Shown: positions 24,510-35,995 of the stretch, in pieces
How positions within the stretch are numbered: position 1 is the first letter of the stretch
Layout of the letters: the number at the start of each line of letters is the position of its first letter
Translations under genes and position numbers: made by a program
DNA from: Arthrobacter sp. ZGTC412
GTDB taxonomy: Bacteria > Actinomycetota > Actinomycetes > Actinomycetales > Micrococcaceae
Direction: 5' to 3'
NCBI RefSeq assembly: GCF_002929215.1
Contig: NZ_PJII01000017.1
Location: 31,426-95,425, forward strand
Length of the DNA stretch: 64,000 nt
Notes under the pieces: model-generated
The model's database searches: none
What the model was told of the DNA's origin: nothing
What the model saw: the letters and a program-made list of their open reading frames with translations, nothing else

Positions 24510-26312
24510 GTGGCGCAGAGGACCGGCAGAGCAACAAGCGGCAAGGTACCCAACGCCAAAAAGCGCCTCCGCCTTGGCCTTGGCATGATGCTGACGCTCC
24601 TGCTGGTGGTGGGCGGCAAACTCTTCCTGGTCCAGGGGCTGGACGTTGGAGGAATGGCAGAAGCCGCGCTAAACAGCCGGATGAAGCGGACCGTCCTGCC
24701 CGCCGAGAGGGGCAGCATCCTTGACTCCCGCGGAACGGTGCTGGCCAACAGCGTGATCCGCTACAACGTGGTGGTGGACCAGCGGGTGAACACTAAAACC
24801 GAAACCTTTAAGCGGCTGGAGACGGTGGATGGCAAAGAGAAGCTGGTGGACGTCAGCCGGGACCAGGGCCTCACAGAGCTGGCCGCCGCCCTCGGCATGG
24901 AGAAGGACGCCCTCCGGGAGGCCGTAACGGGCCAACAGCCTTACTACATTGTGGCCAAGGACGTGAAGCCGGACATTGAGGACCGCATCTCCAAGCTCCA
25001 GATCCCAGGCATCGTTACTGAGGGCGTCAGCAAGCGGGTCTATCCCAATGGTTCCGTGGCCGGCGGGATCGTCGGGTTCCTTGCCGACGGCACTACCGGC
25101 CAGGCCGGCATAGAGCAGACCCAGGACGGACTGCTGAAGGGAGCGGACGGCGAACGCCTTTTCGAAATCGGCGCAGACGGTCTGCGCATCCCCGTAGGCG
25201 TGGATGAGCTGACATCGCCTCAGGACGGCAAAGACGTCAAGCTCACCCTCAACTCGGACCTGCAGTATTTTGCCCAGCAGGCTATCCAGAGCCAGTCGGA
25301 CAAACTCGGCGCCGAGTGGGGTGTCATCATTGTGATGGACGCCAAGACCGGCGATCTGGTGGCCATGGCCGACACCGACTCTCCCGATCCCAACGACCCC
25401 GGCCAGGTGGCCCCCGAGGACCGCGGCGTCCGCGCGGTCACGGCGGCATACGAGCCCGGCTCGGTTCAAAAAATGATGACCGCAGCGGCCCTCATCGAAG
25501 AGGGCAAGGCCAGGCCCCTCGATTCGTTCACCCTCGGCCCCACCTACACGGTGGACGGGCAGACCTTCAGCGACTCATTTGCCCACGGAACCGAGGAGCG
25601 GACCCTGGCGGGCATCCTGGGCTATTCGATGAACACCGGGACCGTCATGGCTGGCCAGCGGCTCAGCAAGGAGCAACGGTACGAGTGGCTCAAGAGATTC
25701 GGCATCGGCGAGGCGCCGGATATCGGGCTGCCGGCAACGGCGTCCGGGATCCTCACGCCCTGGCAGCAGTGGGACGGGCGCCAGGAGTACACCGTGCTGT
25801 TCGGGCAGGGTGTGTCCCAGTCCACCCTGCAGACCGTGCGGGCGTTCCAGTCCATCGCCAACAACGGCGTGATGCTGCAGCCCCGGCTTATTGATGCCTA
25901 CGTTTCCCCGGATGGGACCGAGGAAAAGGTGCCCGCCGCACCGCCGCGGCAGATCGTGTCGGACGGGACGGCGCAGCAGGTCCAGGACATCCTGGAAAGC
26001 GCCGTCACCGAAGGGCAGATCAAGGACGCGGCCATCGACGGCTACCGTGTGGGCGCAAAGACTGGCACCTCTGAATCACCGTGCGACGACGGCACATCCG
26101 GGTTCTGCGGCTATACCGCCTCCATGGTGGGTATGGCACCAATGGATGATCCGCGGTTTATTGTGGAGGTGGTACTCCAGCGGCCGAAGGGCAGCATCTA
26201 TGGCATTACCAACGGGCCGGTCTTCCGGTTGGTCATGAGCCAGGCACTGCGGACCTACAACGTCCAGCCGTCCACGGGCGAACCGGCCCGGCTGCCCCAG
26301 TTCGCCAAGTAG
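24510..26312 (+). CDS. ftsI: Division-specific penicillin-binding protein (FtsI / PBP3)
   Basis: The septal peptidoglycan transpeptidase, 600 residues, anchored by one N-terminal TM (about 20-42). A pedestal domain (LPAERGSILDSRGTVLANS near 63) is followed by the penicillin-binding domain. The catalytic serine is residue 318 in EPGSVQK, the SMN triad starts at 373 and KTGT at 517. Two cysteines (525 and 533) flank a loop directly after KTG and could form a disulfide outside the cell. GTG start at 24510. SVQK replaces the commoner STMK/STVK around the nucleophile. Confidence 0.94.
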   Translation: MAQRTGRATSGKVPNAKKRLRLGLGMMLTLLLVVGGKLFLVQGLDVGGMAEAALNSRMKRTVLPAERGSILDSRGTVLANSVIRYNVVVDQRVNTKTETFKRLETVDGKEKLVDVSRDQGLTELAAALGMEKDALREAVTGQQPYYIVAKDVKPDIEDRISKLQIPGIVTEGVSKRVYPNGSVAGGIVGFLADGTTGQAGIEQTQDGLLKGADGERLFEIGADGLRIPVGVDELTSPQDGKDVKLTLNSDLQYFAQQAIQSQSDKLGAEWGVIIVMDAKTGDLVAMADTDSPDPNDPGQVAPEDRGVRAVTAAYEPGSVQKMMTAAALIEEGKARPLDSFTLGPTYTVDGQTFSDSFAHGTEERTLAGILGYSMNTGTVMAGQRLSKEQRYEWLKRFGIGEAPDIGLPATASGILTPWQQWDGRQEYTVLFGQGVSQSTLQTVRAFQSIANNGVMLQPRLIDAYVSPDGTEEKVPAAPPRQIVSDGTAQQVQDILESAVTEGQIKDAAIDGYRVGAKTGTSESPCDDGTSGFCGYTASMVGMAPMDDPRFIVEVVLQRPKGSIYGITNGPVFRLVMSQALRTYNVQPSTGEPARLPQFAK

Positions 26313-26395
26313 CATCCCGGCAACAGCCGGCCGCACCAGCAGCACCACCGGTTCATCCATGCCGGACTCGATCCACTAGCACCATCGGAGATTCC

Positions 26396-28030
26396 TTGTC
26401 TGACCTCAATCCGTCCGATAGCCGCGCCGTCCCGGAGGGACCTGCGGGCCAGGGCCGTTTCCGCCCGTCAACTGTTGAAGCGGTCCGGCTGGCACGCATC
26501 GGCGACGCCATCGATGTGGCGGTCCCCGGTCCGGTGGCCGGGGTGGAAGTCACTGGAATTTCCTTGAACTCGCGTGCCGTGGAGCCGGGGGACCTTTACG
26601 TCGCCCTTCCCGGCGCCGCCCGCCATGGTGCCGATTTCGTTCGGCAGGCCGTCGAAGCGGGAGCCGTCGCCGTCCTCACGGACGATGCCGGCGCCAGGCT
26701 GCTTGCACTGTCCAACGATGTTCCGGTACCCGTGATCATCGTGGACTCACCCCGCAACGTGGTGGGGCCATTGTCCGCTCTGATCTATCAGAGCCAGCCG
26801 GGCGGCGGCCAGCCGCAGCTGTTTGGCGTGACAGGCACCAACGGAAAGACCACCACCACCTATTTCATCAACTCGCTTCTGCGGGCCCTGGGCCGGAAAA
26901 CCGGGCTGATCGGCACCATCGAGATCCACGCCGGCGGGGATCCCATCCCGAGTCTCCTCACCACCCCCGAATCCACCGACGTGCACGCGCTGCTGGCACT
27001 CATGCGGGAAAGGGGCCTGGCGGCTGCCGCCATGGAGGTCTCGTCCCACGCCATCTCCTTCCAGCGGGTGGACGGAGTGCTGTTCGATGTCGTGGGCTTC
27101 ACCAACCTGACCCAGGATCACCTGGACCTGCACCTCACCATGGACGATTATTTCGCCACCAAGGCGGAGCTTTTTACCCCAGGCCGCGCCCGTGCGGCGG
27201 TAGTAACGGTCGACGACGAGTGGGGGCGCCGTCTTGCCGGCGCCGCTCCGGTGCCGGTCACCACCCTCGCCACGTCCGCCGGAACCACTGCCGACTGGAC
27301 TGTCACGGGGACTGCCGCGCGCGGGCTCGGCACGGAGTTCACACTCAGTGGCCCTGACGGGGCCAAGCTCACCGTGCACACCGGACTCCCCGGCAGCTTT
27401 AACGTTGCAAACGCCGCGCTGGCGGCAGTGATGGTCCTGGCGGCAGGCGTGGATGCCGCCACGCTGCAGGCAGCACTGGACGAGCACGACCCCTTCACTG
27501 TAGCGGTGCCCGGACGTATGCAGTTGGTTTCCGACGAGCCCGCAGCGATCGTGGATTTCGCCCACAATACCGATGCACTGGCCCGGGCCCTCGAGGCGGT
27601 GCGGTCCCCGCAACCTGGGTCCCGCCTCATTGTCGTTTTTGGTGCCACCGGCCAGCGCGACCAGGGAAAACGCCCCGCAATGGGTGCCATTGCAGCCCGG
27701 CTCGCCGATACCGTCATCATCAGCGATGACGACCCCCACGATGAGGACCCGGCTGCCATCCGCGCCGACGTCCTGGCCGGAGCCCGGGAAGCGAAAGAAA
27801 AGGACTCCCTCGCATGTGAAGTCCTGGAGGTCTTCCCCCGCGCCGAAGCAATCCGCCGTGCCGTGGAGCTGGCCCGGCCGGAGGACACCGTCCTCGTGGC
27901 CGGCCGGGGCCATGAAGTGTGGCAGGAGGTCAAAGGCGTCAACCTTGCCCTGGACGACAGGGTGGAACTGCGCAGCGCCTTGACAGCCAGGGGATTCAAC
28001 GTTCTCCAAGACGACCGGATAGAGTCCTAG
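26396..28030 (+). CDS. murE: UDP-MurNAc-tripeptide synthetase, probably L-lysine adding
   Basis: Adds the third stem-peptide residue to UDP-MurNAc-L-Ala-D-Glu. In the 544 residues the ATP loop is [14 protein letters not shown] (near 143), substrate residues lie in LTTPESTDVHALL, and the carbamylated-lysine region is DYFATKAELF. At about 444-451 the specificity loop reads DDDPHDEDP. The diaminopimelate enzymes have DNPR at this place; lysine enzymes have variants such as DNPAND. This fits the A3alpha lysine peptidoglycan of Arthrobacter. TTG start at 26396 with GGAG 5 nt upstream. Confidence 0.93.
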   Translation: MSDLNPSDSRAVPEGPAGQGRFRPSTVEAVRLARIGDAIDVAVPGPVAGVEVTGISLNSRAVEPGDLYVALPGAARHGADFVRQAVEAGAVAVLTDDAGARLLALSNDVPVPVIIVDSPRNVVGPLSALIYQSQPGGGQPQLFGVTGTNGKTTTTYFINSLLRALGRKTGLIGTIEIHAGGDPIPSLLTTPESTDVHALLALMRERGLAAAAMEVSSHAISFQRVDGVLFDVVGFTNLTQDHLDLHLTMDDYFATKAELFTPGRARAAVVTVDDEWGRRLAGAAPVPVTTLATSAGTTADWTVTGTAARGLGTEFTLSGPDGAKLTVHTGLPGSFNVANAALAAVMVLAAGVDAATLQAALDEHDPFTVAVPGRMQLVSDEPAAIVDFAHNTDALARALEAVRSPQPGSRLIVVFGATGQRDQGKRPAMGAIAARLADTVIISDDDPHDEDPAAIRADVLAGAREAKEKDSLACEVLEVFPRAEAIRRAVELARPEDTVLVAGRGHEVWQEVKGVNLALDDRVELRSALTARGFNVLQDDRIES

Positions 28031-28036
28031 ACCGAG

Positions 28037-29503
28037 ATGATTGCATTTACTGCGGCGGAGATCGCCGAAATCACTAACGGGCGCCTGGACGCCGATCCCG
28101 GGATCACGCCCCTTTCGGTGGTCACGGACTCACGCGACTCCACTCCCGGTTCGCTCTACGTTGCAAAGCCGGGTGAGCACGCCGACGGCCACGACTACGT
28201 GGCGGCTGCCTTCACAGCAGGCGCCACCCTGGCCCTGGTGGAGCGTCCGGTGTCCGCGCCGGACGGAACCCCCTACCCCTCGGTGCTGGTTCCGGATGCG
28301 GTGCTCGCGATGGGCGCACTGGCCGCCGAAGCCGTGCGCAGGATCCGGGCAGCACGAGCCCGGGAAGGCAGCGAACTCACGGTAGTGGGAATCACCGGCT
28401 CGGCCGGAAAGACCACCACCAAAGACCTGCTCGCAGGCATCCTGGCCACACAGGGAAACACCGTTGCCCCGCAGGGGTCCTACAACGGCGAAATCGGCGT
28501 TCCGCTCACCGTCTTCCGCGCCGGAACAGAAACGCGCTACCTCGTGATCGAGATGGGCGCCACCGGAATCGGCCACATCCAGTACCTTGCCGAGATGGTT
28601 AAACCCGACATCGGCGTGGTGCTCGCGGTCGGAACCGCGCACGCCGGAGAGTTCGGGGGAGTGGAGAACATCGCCCGGGCCAAGGGGGAACTGGTAGAGG
28701 CCCTTGCCCCGACGGGCACGGCCGTCGTAAACCTCGACGACGAACGGGTGGCCGCGATGCGCGCACGCACCTCGGCGTCGGTGCTTGGTTTCTCAGCGGA
28801 AGGCCGCGGGGACGCCGCCGTGCAGGCACTGAACGCCGACACCAATGCCGCGGGCCATCCCGAATTCGATCTCCAGCTGCCGGGCGGCGAAACCGGCCTG
28901 CACGTGAGCAGCCGCCTCATCGGCGCGCACCATATGGGCAACCTGCTGGCTGCCGCCGCCGCGGCCTGGGCTGCGGGCGTTTCCGGACAGGACATAGCGT
29001 CCTCCCTCAGCTTTCAAACTGCCGCAAGCCGGTGGCGCATGGAGCGCACTGAGCGGCCGGACGGCGTCACCATCATCAACGACGCCTACAACGCGAACCC
29101 CGAATCCATGCGCGCCGCGCTGCGGACGCTCGCGGACCTCGGCCGTGGCAGGCGCACCTGGGCCGTGCTGGGAGCAATGCTCGAACTCGGCGAGGACTCC
29201 ATCAGGGAACATACCGCCGTCGGCACCCAGGTGGTCCGGCTCAATATTTCCAGACTGCTGGTAGTAGGCCGGGAAGCCCGCGCCCTCTACGTGTCGGCAG
29301 TGCAGGAGGGGTCCTGGGGCGACGAGTGCCTTTTCGCGGAAACAGTGGAAGAGGCTCACGAACTGCTGGACGCCGAGCTCCAGCCAGGTGACTTGGTGCT
29401 GTTCAAATCCTCGAACAGCGTAGGGCTTCGCCATTTAGGCGATCGGATAGCATTACCCCCACAAACCCCGCAACCCGCCGATGAAAGGAGCACTCTGCCG
29501 TGA
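28037..29503 (+). CDS. murF: UDP-MurNAc-tripeptide--D-alanyl-D-alanine ligase
   Basis: Completes the cytoplasmic pentapeptide precursor by adding D-Ala-D-Ala. 488 residues. The ATP loop is [15 protein letters not shown] near 118, central-domain residues [10 protein letters not shown] and NLDDERV follow, and the C-terminal [16 protein letters not shown] (near 345) is the MurF signature. It starts 6 bases after the murE stop. Its TGA overlaps the GTG of mraY. Confidence 0.95.
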   Translation: MIAFTAAEIAEITNGRLDADPGITPLSVVTDSRDSTPGSLYVAKPGEHADGHDYVAAAFTAGATLALVERPVSAPDGTPYPSVLVPDAVLAMGALAAEAVRRIRAARAREGSELTVVGITGSAGKTTTKDLLAGILATQGNTVAPQGSYNGEIGVPLTVFRAGTETRYLVIEMGATGIGHIQYLAEMVKPDIGVVLAVGTAHAGEFGGVENIARAKGELVEALAPTGTAVVNLDDERVAAMRARTSASVLGFSAEGRGDAAVQALNADTNAAGHPEFDLQLPGGETGLHVSSRLIGAHHMGNLLAAAAAAWAAGVSGQDIASSLSFQTAASRWRMERTERPDGVTIINDAYNANPESMRAALRTLADLGRGRRTWAVLGAMLELGEDSIREHTAVGTQVVRLNISRLLVVGREARALYVSAVQEGSWGDECLFAETVEEAHELLDAELQPGDLVLFKSSNSVGLRHLGDRIALPPQTPQPADERSTLP

Positions 29504-30609
29504 TTGCACTTTTGATAGGCGCCGGCCTGGCACTCCTGTTCGCCCTTGTGGGAACCCCGCTCTTCATCCGGCTGCTGGTCCGCCGCGGCTACGGCCAGTT
29601 CATCAGGGACGACGGCCCCACCTCGCACCACACCAAACGCGGCACACCCACCATGGGCGGGACAGTGGTGGTGGCGGCGGTACTGCTGAGTTACGGCCTC
29701 ACCCACTTGATCATGCTGATGGTCAACCCCGGTTCTTCCGGCCCCTCCGCTTCGGCCCTCATCCTGCTCTTCCTCATGGTAGGGATGGGCCTCGTGGGAT
29801 TCCTTGACGACTTCATCAAGATTTCCCGGCAGCGCAGCCTCGGCCTCGACGCCAAGGCAAAGCTGATCCTGCAGGCAGCCGTTGGCATTATCTTCGCGGT
29901 GCTCGCCCTGAACTTCCCCAACCGCGCCGGGGTCACCCCGGCCTCCACCAAAATTTCGCTGGTCCGTGATTTGCCCTGGCTGGACCTTGCCTTTGGCGGA
30001 ACCGTCCTCGGGGCCATCCTGTTCGTGATCTGGTCCAACCTGATTGTCACCGCCGCAACCAACGGGGTGAACCTGACCGACGGCCTCGACGGCCTCGCCG
30101 CAGGTGCGGCCGTGATGGTCTTCGGCGCGTATACGCTGATGGGAATCTGGCAGAGCAACCAGGCCTGCGGTTCACCCCGCCAGGCCGGCAGCGGGTGTTA
30201 TTCCGTCCGCGATCCACTGGATCTCGCCCTGCTGGCAGCCATCATGAGCGCCGCGCTGGTTGGCTTCCTGTGGTGGAACACCTCGCCGGCCAAGATCTTT
30301 ATGGGCGACACCGGGTCGCTGGCCATTGGCGGCGCCATCGCAGGTTTCGCCATCCTGTCCCGGACCGAATTGCTGCTGGGCATCATCGGCGGCCTGTTCG
30401 TCCTGATCACCCTGTCCGTCATCATCCAGGTGGGCTACTTCAAAGCCACCGGTGGTAAGCGCGTCTTCAAGATGGCCCCGCTGCAGCACCACTTCGAGCT
30501 GCAGGGCTGGGCGGAAGTGACGGTGGTGGTCCGGTTCTGGATCCTCTGCGGGCTCTTCGTCGCCGTGGGGCTTGGCATTTTCTACGCTGAATGGGTTGTG
30601 CTGCTGTGA
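29500..30609 (+). CDS. mraY: Phospho-MurNAc-pentapeptide translocase
   Basis: An integral membrane enzyme of 369 residues that transfers phospho-MurNAc-pentapeptide to undecaprenyl phosphate (lipid I). About ten hydrophobic segments are visible. Motifs: [16 protein letters not shown] (near 30), GFLDDFIK with the paired aspartates (near 103), [15 protein letters not shown] (near 188) and [12 protein letters not shown] (near 268). GTG start overlaps the murF stop (GTGA). Confidence 0.96.
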   Translation: MIALLIGAGLALLFALVGTPLFIRLLVRRGYGQFIRDDGPTSHHTKRGTPTMGGTVVVAAVLLSYGLTHLIMLMVNPGSSGPSASALILLFLMVGMGLVGFLDDFIKISRQRSLGLDAKAKLILQAAVGIIFAVLALNFPNRAGVTPASTKISLVRDLPWLDLAFGGTVLGAILFVIWSNLIVTAATNGVNLTDGLDGLAAGAAVMVFGAYTLMGIWQSNQACGSPRQAGSGCYSVRDPLDLALLAAIMSAALVGFLWWNTSPAKIFMGDTGSLAIGGAIAGFAILSRTELLLGIIGGLFVLITLSVIIQVGYFKATGGKRVFKMAPLQHHFELQGWAEVTVVVRFWILCGLFVAVGLGIFYAEWVVLL

Positions 30610-32168
30610 CCGTTTCCCCCCGACTCGACAACCTCACCAGCTGGGATTCCGACTGGTCCGGGCTGCGCGTCGCCGTCACCGGCATCGGCGTCTCCGGATT
30701 CGCGGCGGCCGACACCCTCATCGAACTCGGTGCCCGGGTGGTGGTGGTGGACGCGGCCACGAGCGATACGGCCAAGGCCCACGCAGAAACCCTCAGGATC
30801 GTCGGCGCCGCGGATGTCCTGCTCGGCGAGGACGCAGTAGCACGGATTCCCCGGATTGACGGCGAACTGCCCGAGCTGATCGTGACCTCACCCGGGTGGC
30901 GGCCCGACCAGGCCCTCCTGGCCGCTGCCGCAAGGGCGCACATCCCGGTGTGGGGCGACGTCGAACTCGCCTGGCGGGTTCGCGTGCGTGAAGGCCGGAA
31001 GACGGCGGACTGGCTTGCCATCACGGGAACCAACGGAAAGACCACCACCGTTGGCCTCACCGAATCCATGCTTCGGGCCGCCGGGCTGAAGGCCATCGCC
31101 GTCGGCAACGTGGGCACACCCATCCTGGATGCCCTCCGTGATCCGGTCGAATACGACGTCTTCGCCGTCGAGCTTTCCAGCTTCCAGCTCCACTGGGCAC
31201 AGTCCCTCTCACCTGTTGCCAGTGTCTGCCTGAACGTTGCCGAGGACCACGTGGACTGGCACGGTTCCTACGATTCCTACCTGGCGGACAAGGCCAAGGT
31301 CTACGAACAAACGCAAAAAGCCTGCATCTACAACGCCGAGCAGATTGAAACCGAACGCATGGTGGAGAATGCGAATGTGGTGGAGGGCTGCCGCGCCGTC
31401 GGTTTCACCACGGTCACCCCGGCGATCAGCATGCTCGGCGTGGTGGAGGGGCTGCTGGTGGACCGGGCGTTCATCGCCGAACGCAAGGACAGCGCCGCGG
31501 AACTCGCTTCCATGAGCGACCTGGGCGCCTTTGCCCCTCGCCACATGGTAGCCAACGCCCTCGCCGCCGCAGGACTCGTGCGCGCCTACGGGGTTGAGGC
31601 TAAGGCGGTGCGGCAGGGCATCCAGGACTACGTTCCGGGAGACCACCGCATCCAGCCCGTAGCCCGCCAAAACGGGGTGCTCTGGGTTAACGACTCCAAG
31701 GCCACCAATCCGCACGCCGCGGCCGCCTCACTGGCTACGTTCAGCAACGTCATCTGGATTGCCGGCGGTCTCTCCAAGGGAGTCACCTACGACGAGCTGG
31801 TCCGGGAGCACGTGCAACGGCTTAAGGCCGTGGTGCTCATTGGAAGCGATACGTCGGCCCTCACTGAGGCCCTCCAGCGACACGCGCCGGATGTCCCGGT
31901 GATCATCCCGGCGGCGGGTGAAACTGAAGAGGTGCAGACTGCCGCGGCGGCCGGCGCCGTCCAATCCGGTTCTTCCGTACCCGGTGAAACGGTGATGGCC
32001 TGGGCCGTGGCGTCAGCAGCGCAGCTCGCCGCATCGGGCGACACTGTGCTGATGGCTCCGGCAGCTGCTTCCATGGATCAGTTCTCTTCCTACGCTCACC
32101 GTGGTGACACTTTCATCGAAGCTGTCCGCGAGCTGGTGGAAGGGCAGGCCCAGACCGGCGAGGAGTAA
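30606..32168 (+). CDS. murD: UDP-MurNAc-L-alanine--D-glutamate ligase
   Basis: Adds D-Glu to UDP-MurNAc-L-Ala. About 520 residues, with a Rossmann-like N-terminus ([22 protein letters not shown]), ATP loop [13 protein letters not shown] near 140, and [22 protein letters not shown] then [11 protein letters not shown] in the ligase core. GTG 30606 overlaps the mraY stop by four bases (GTGA) and is preferred to the ATG at 30591. The C-terminal part is slightly longer than in E. coli (438 residues), mainly by internal Ala-rich loops. Confidence 0.95.
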   Translation: MTVSPRLDNLTSWDSDWSGLRVAVTGIGVSGFAAADTLIELGARVVVVDAATSDTAKAHAETLRIVGAADVLLGEDAVARIPRIDGELPELIVTSPGWRPDQALLAAAARAHIPVWGDVELAWRVRVREGRKTADWLAITGTNGKTTTVGLTESMLRAAGLKAIAVGNVGTPILDALRDPVEYDVFAVELSSFQLHWAQSLSPVASVCLNVAEDHVDWHGSYDSYLADKAKVYEQTQKACIYNAEQIETERMVENANVVEGCRAVGFTTVTPAISMLGVVEGLLVDRAFIAERKDSAAELASMSDLGAFAPRHMVANALAAAGLVRAYGVEAKAVRQGIQDYVPGDHRIQPVARQNGVLWVNDSKATNPHAAAASLATFSNVIWIAGGLSKGVTYDELVREHVQRLKAVVLIGSDTSALTEALQRHAPDVPVIIPAAGETEEVQTAAAAGAVQSGSSVPGETVMAWAVASAAQLAASGDTVLMAPAAASMDQFSSYAHRGDTFIEAVRELVEGQAQTGEE

Positions 32169-32170
32169 CA

Positions 32171-33514
32171 ATGGCCAGCACGCCCACCCGGCCGCAGCCA
32201 GTTAGGCAGCAGGACGACAAGCCCCGTCCCGGCTCCTCGGCAACAGCTGTTCAGCGCCCGTCCACTGCGGCCGCCAGGCTCCGGACCGTGTACCGCAAAT
32301 TCTGGTCTGCGCTGGAAGGAACCGGAACCTCCCGGAACGGTTCCACCTACTACCTCATCCTGGGATCTACGCTGGCACTGACCGCCATCGGCATCATGAT
32401 GGTGCTCTCAGCCTCCAGCGTGGAATCCATTGCCGCCGGAAAGTCGCCCTACGGCGATGCGTTGAAGCAGGGCATGTTTGCCGCCATCGGCATCTTCACC
32501 ATGTTTGTTCTGTCCCGTATTAACGTCATCTGGCTCAAGCGGCTCGCCTGGCCGGCGATCGGCGCGGCAGTGGTACTCCTGATCCTCGTCCAGGTGGTGG
32601 GCGACGAGGTCAACGGCAACAAGAACTGGATCGACCTCGGCGGTATCACCTTCCAGCCGTCGGAGGCGTCGAAACTCGCCCTCGCGCTTTGGATGGCCAC
32701 GGTCCTGGCCATAAAGGGCAAGCTGCTCAGCCGCTGGCAGCACGTGGCTATTCCTGCTGTCCCGATGGCCATCATCATCGTTGGCCTGGTCCTGGTCGGA
32801 AACGACCTCGGGACGGCCATGATCATCATGATGATTACGGCCGCGGCACTTTTCTTTGCCGGAGCACCCCTCTATCTCTTCGGCATCGCCGGACTGCTCG
32901 GAGCTGTCCTGGCCGGTGTCATGGCTGTCACCAGTTCAAACCGCATGTGCCGCATCACATCCTGGTGGACCGGGCAGTCCTGCGCCGACGGCATCGATGC
33001 CAACTACCAGGCCACCAACGGCCTCTATGGCCTCGCGTCCGGCGGCTGGTTCGGCGTGGGCCTGGGGCAAAGCCGGCAGAAGTACAGCTGGATTCCCGAA
33101 GCCCACAACGACTTCATCTTCGCCATCATCGGCGAGGAACTCGGCCTGGTGGGCACCGTCGTCGTGCTCATCCTTTTCGCGATCCTCGGCGCAGCCATCT
33201 ACCGCGTGGTGGTGGCGCAGGAGGGCATGTTTCACCGTGTCCTGGCCGGCACCATCATGGTGTGGCTGCTCGGCCAGGCCACCGTGAACATGTCCGTGGT
33301 GACAGGCCTGATGCCCGTCATCGGTGTGCCGCTTCCGTTCATTTCCTATGGCGGATCCGCCCTGCTGATGTCGCTGTGCGCCATCGGCGTCGTGCTCTCG
33401 CTGGCACGGGAGCAGATGGCCCCGGCCATCCGGCCCAAACGGATGCTGAAGTTCAAGTCGAAGCCGTCAAAGGCCACCGCACCCAAGAAAAAGACTGCAA
33501 GAAAGCGTGCCTAA
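32171..33514 (+). CDS. ftsW: Septal peptidoglycan glycosyltransferase FtsW
   Basis: A SEDS-family lipid II polymerase of 447 residues that works with FtsI at the septum. The soluble N-terminus (about 55 residues) is followed by about ten TM segments. Motifs: [20 protein letters not shown] (near 160), the catalytic-side [21 protein letters not shown] (near 308), and [21 protein letters not shown] (near 380). It ends in a very basic tail ([21 protein letters not shown] minus one), probably cytoplasmic. Starts 2 bases after murD and overlaps murG. Confidence 0.95.
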   Translation: MASTPTRPQPVRQQDDKPRPGSSATAVQRPSTAAARLRTVYRKFWSALEGTGTSRNGSTYYLILGSTLALTAIGIMMVLSASSVESIAAGKSPYGDALKQGMFAAIGIFTMFVLSRINVIWLKRLAWPAIGAAVVLLILVQVVGDEVNGNKNWIDLGGITFQPSEASKLALALWMATVLAIKGKLLSRWQHVAIPAVPMAIIIVGLVLVGNDLGTAMIIMMITAAALFFAGAPLYLFGIAGLLGAVLAGVMAVTSSNRMCRITSWWTGQSCADGIDANYQATNGLYGLASGGWFGVGLGQSRQKYSWIPEAHNDFIFAIIGEELGLVGTVVVLILFAILGAAIYRVVVAQEGMFHRVLAGTIMVWLLGQATVNMSVVTGLMPVIGVPLPFISYGGSALLMSLCAIGVVLSLAREQMAPAIRPKRMLKFKSKPSKATAPKKKTARKRA

Positions 33515-34622
33515 GCCCCTCATGACGTCCCTGAATCCTTCCATTGTCCTGGCGGGCGGCGGAACTGCCGGCCACATCAGCCCTCTCCTGGCCATCGCAG
33601 CTGCCGTCCGCACGGCAGCTCCCGGCGCTGCCATCCTCGCCGTCGGAACACCGGCAGGAATGGAAACCCGCCTGGTGCCCGCCGCCGGCGTTGAGCTGGC
33701 CACCATCGACCGCGTGCCCTTCCCGCGGAAGCCCTCCGTGGATCTGCTTCGCCTCCCTGGACGGCTCGGCGGCGCAGTGCGTCAGGCGGGGGCCATCCTG
33801 GACAAGGCCGGCGCAGACGTCCTGGTGGGTGTGGGCGGCTACGTGTGCACACCCCTGTACCTTGCCGCACGGAAACGTGGCATCCCGATCGTGATCCACG
33901 AAGCCAACATCCGCCCCGGACTGGCGAACAGGGTGGGCGCGATGTTCACCAAGCGCGTGGCGGTAGCCTTCGACGACACCCCGCTGAAGGGCGCCCTGCA
34001 CGTGGGCATGCCAATGCGCACTGAAATCTCGCGACTGGACCGGGCCGCCGCGCGAACTGCGGCGCGGGAGGCACTCGGATTGGATGCGACGAAACCCACC
34101 CTGATCGTCACCGGCGGATCATCGGGCGCGCAGAGCATCAACCGAACCATCGCTGCCGCACTCGGGCAACTGGCCGGCGCCGGCATCCAGACCCTGCACA
34201 TCACCGGCCGCGGTAAGTCCATTCTTGACGACGGCGGCAGGCCGCTGGTTGCCGAAGGCTACCGCCAGGTGGAATACATCGACGGCATGGAGCTGGCCTA
34301 CGCCGCGGCGGACGTGCTGCTGGCCCGTTCCGGCGCCGCCACCGTATCTGAGATCGCGGCTGTCGGCGTGCCGGCCGTCCTGGTGCCGCTGCCCATTGGC
34401 AACGGTGAACAGGCGCTCAACGCGGCTGGTCTCGTCGCCGCCGGCGGCGCCGTGCTCGTTGCGGACCGCGACTTCACCCCGGAGTGGGTGGGCAGCGAAC
34501 TGGTTCCCCTCGTCACGGACCCTTCCCGCCTCGCTACCATGGCCGCCAATTCGTACCGGCTTGGTATCCGAAACGCCGATCAGCGCATGGCCGGTCTAGT
34601 CCTGGAAGCGGTATCCGCATGA
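33507..34622 (+). CDS. murG: Lipid II synthase (UDP-GlcNAc transferase) MurG
   Basis: Transfers GlcNAc from UDP-GlcNAc to lipid I, giving lipid II. About 371 residues with the GT28 N-terminal loop [14 protein letters not shown], the second glycine-rich loop [13 protein letters not shown], and the acceptor/donor region [39 protein letters not shown] 33507 (overlapping ftsW by 8) and ATG 33522 are both possible. I keep the GTG because the murC/ftsQ junction uses the same GTGCCTA overlap. Confidence 0.94.
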   Translation: MPKPLMTSLNPSIVLAGGGTAGHISPLLAIAAAVRTAAPGAAILAVGTPAGMETRLVPAAGVELATIDRVPFPRKPSVDLLRLPGRLGGAVRQAGAILDKAGADVLVGVGGYVCTPLYLAARKRGIPIVIHEANIRPGLANRVGAMFTKRVAVAFDDTPLKGALHVGMPMRTEISRLDRAAARTAAREALGLDATKPTLIVTGGSSGAQSINRTIAAALGQLAGAGIQTLHITGRGKSILDDGGRPLVAEGYRQVEYIDGMELAYAAADVLLARSGAATVSEIAAVGVPAVLVPLPIGNGEQALNAAGLVAAGGAVLVADRDFTPEWVGSELVPLVTDPSRLATMAANSYRLGIRNADQRMAGLVLEAVSA

Positions 34623-35995
34623 GCTCCGACACCATCCCCAGCCTCGCCTCCCTGGGCAAGGTCCACTTCGTCGGCGTCGGCGGCGTGGGCATGTCTGCCG
34701 TCGCCCGGATCATGGTGGCCCGCGGCGTAACGGTCAGCGGTTCAGATGCCAAGGACCTTCCCGTGATGGCGGACCTTGCTGCCGCCGGAGCGCGCATCGC
34801 CGTCGGATACGACGCAGCCAACCTGGCGGACGCGCAGACCGTGGTGGCGGGCTCGGCGATCAGGGCGGACAACCCCGAGGTGACGGCAGCCAGGGAAGCC
34901 GGGGTGCCGGTGCTGCACCGCTCCGTCGCCTTGGCGGCAACCATGGGGGAGGACGTGGTGGTGACCGTGGCCGGGACCCATGGCAAGTCCACCACCACGT
35001 CGATGGTCGCAGTCCTGCTGCAGGGCGCGGGCCTGGACCCCTCCTTTGCCATCGGCGCCAACGTGCCCGCCCTCGGCGTCAATGCCGCGTCCGGAACATC
35101 CCCAATCTTTGTTGCCGAGGCAGACGAGTCCGACGGGTCCTTCCTCAACTATCGGCCCAGGATCGCCGTTGTCACCAATGTGGAACCCGACCACCTGGAC
35201 TACTACGGCACTGCCGAGGCCGTCTACGAATCCTTCGACCGCTTCACCGCCCTGCTGCCGGCCGACGGCGTGCTGATCGCCTGCGCCGATGACCCCGGGG
35301 CACTCGCCCTCGCAGAGCGGGCCCGCGCACGCGGCAACGCCCGCGTGGTCCTTTACGGGACGGGCGCTGAGGCGGAGCTTGTGCTGCACGACGGCGGTCC
35401 TGGAGACGTTGCGGTGTCCACGCCGTCCGGCCGCTTCCAGCTCGACCTGCAGGTGCCGGGCCGGCACAACGCGCTGAACGCGGCGGCTGCCTTTGCCGTG
35501 GCACTTGAGCTGGGCGTCCAGCCAGCCGAGGCTGCCGGCGCCCTGGCACAGTTCTCCGGGGCTTCACGGCGCTTTGAGCTGAAGGGCCAGGCTCGGGGCG
35601 TGCGGGTCTTCGACGACTACGCCCACCATCCCACCGAAGTCAGGGCAGCCCTTGCCGCGGCCCGCTCGGTGGCCGGGAACCACAGGGTTCACGTGCTTTT
35701 CCAGCCGCACCTGTTCTCACGGACCCGGGAATTTGCCCGTGAGTTCGCGGAGGCACTGAACCTTGCCGATACTGCCTGGGTGCTGGACATTTACCCGGCC
35801 CGTGAAGATCCAATTCCCGGGGTCACAAGCCAGCTCATCGCGGACCACCTCGACGACGGCGGGCGGCTGGTCAAGGCCGCGGAGGCCGTGCCGGCCCTCG
35901 CCGCCGCGGCCGGCGACGGGGACATCGTCCTCACAGCCGGCGCGGGTGATGTAACGGCTTACGGGCCGCAGATCGTAGAGGCCCTTCGTGCCTAG
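34619..35995 (+). CDS. murC: UDP-N-acetylmuramate--L-alanine ligase
   Basis: The first amino-acid ligase of the peptidoglycan stem. 458 residues: N-terminal [21 protein letters not shown] loop [14 protein letters not shown] near 117, [10 protein letters not shown] and [12 protein letters not shown] in the central domain, and the C-terminal [16 protein letters not shown] then [13 protein letters not shown] signature. A frame extension to 34484 exists, but ATG 34619 overlaps the murG stop (ATGA) and matches the family start. Confidence 0.95.
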   Translation: MSSDTIPSLASLGKVHFVGVGGVGMSAVARIMVARGVTVSGSDAKDLPVMADLAAAGARIAVGYDAANLADAQTVVAGSAIRADNPEVTAAREAGVPVLHRSVALAATMGEDVVVTVAGTHGKSTTTSMVAVLLQGAGLDPSFAIGANVPALGVNAASGTSPIFVAEADESDGSFLNYRPRIAVVTNVEPDHLDYYGTAEAVYESFDRFTALLPADGVLIACADDPGALALAERARARGNARVVLYGTGAEAELVLHDGGPGDVAVSTPSGRFQLDLQVPGRHNALNAAAAFAVALELGVQPAEAAGALAQFSGASRRFELKGQARGVRVFDDYAHHPTEVRAALAAARSVAGNHRVHVLFQPHLFSRTREFAREFAEALNLADTAWVLDIYPAREDPIPGVTSQLIADHLDDGGRLVKAAEAVPALAAAAGDGDIVLTAGAGDVTAYGPQIVEALRA

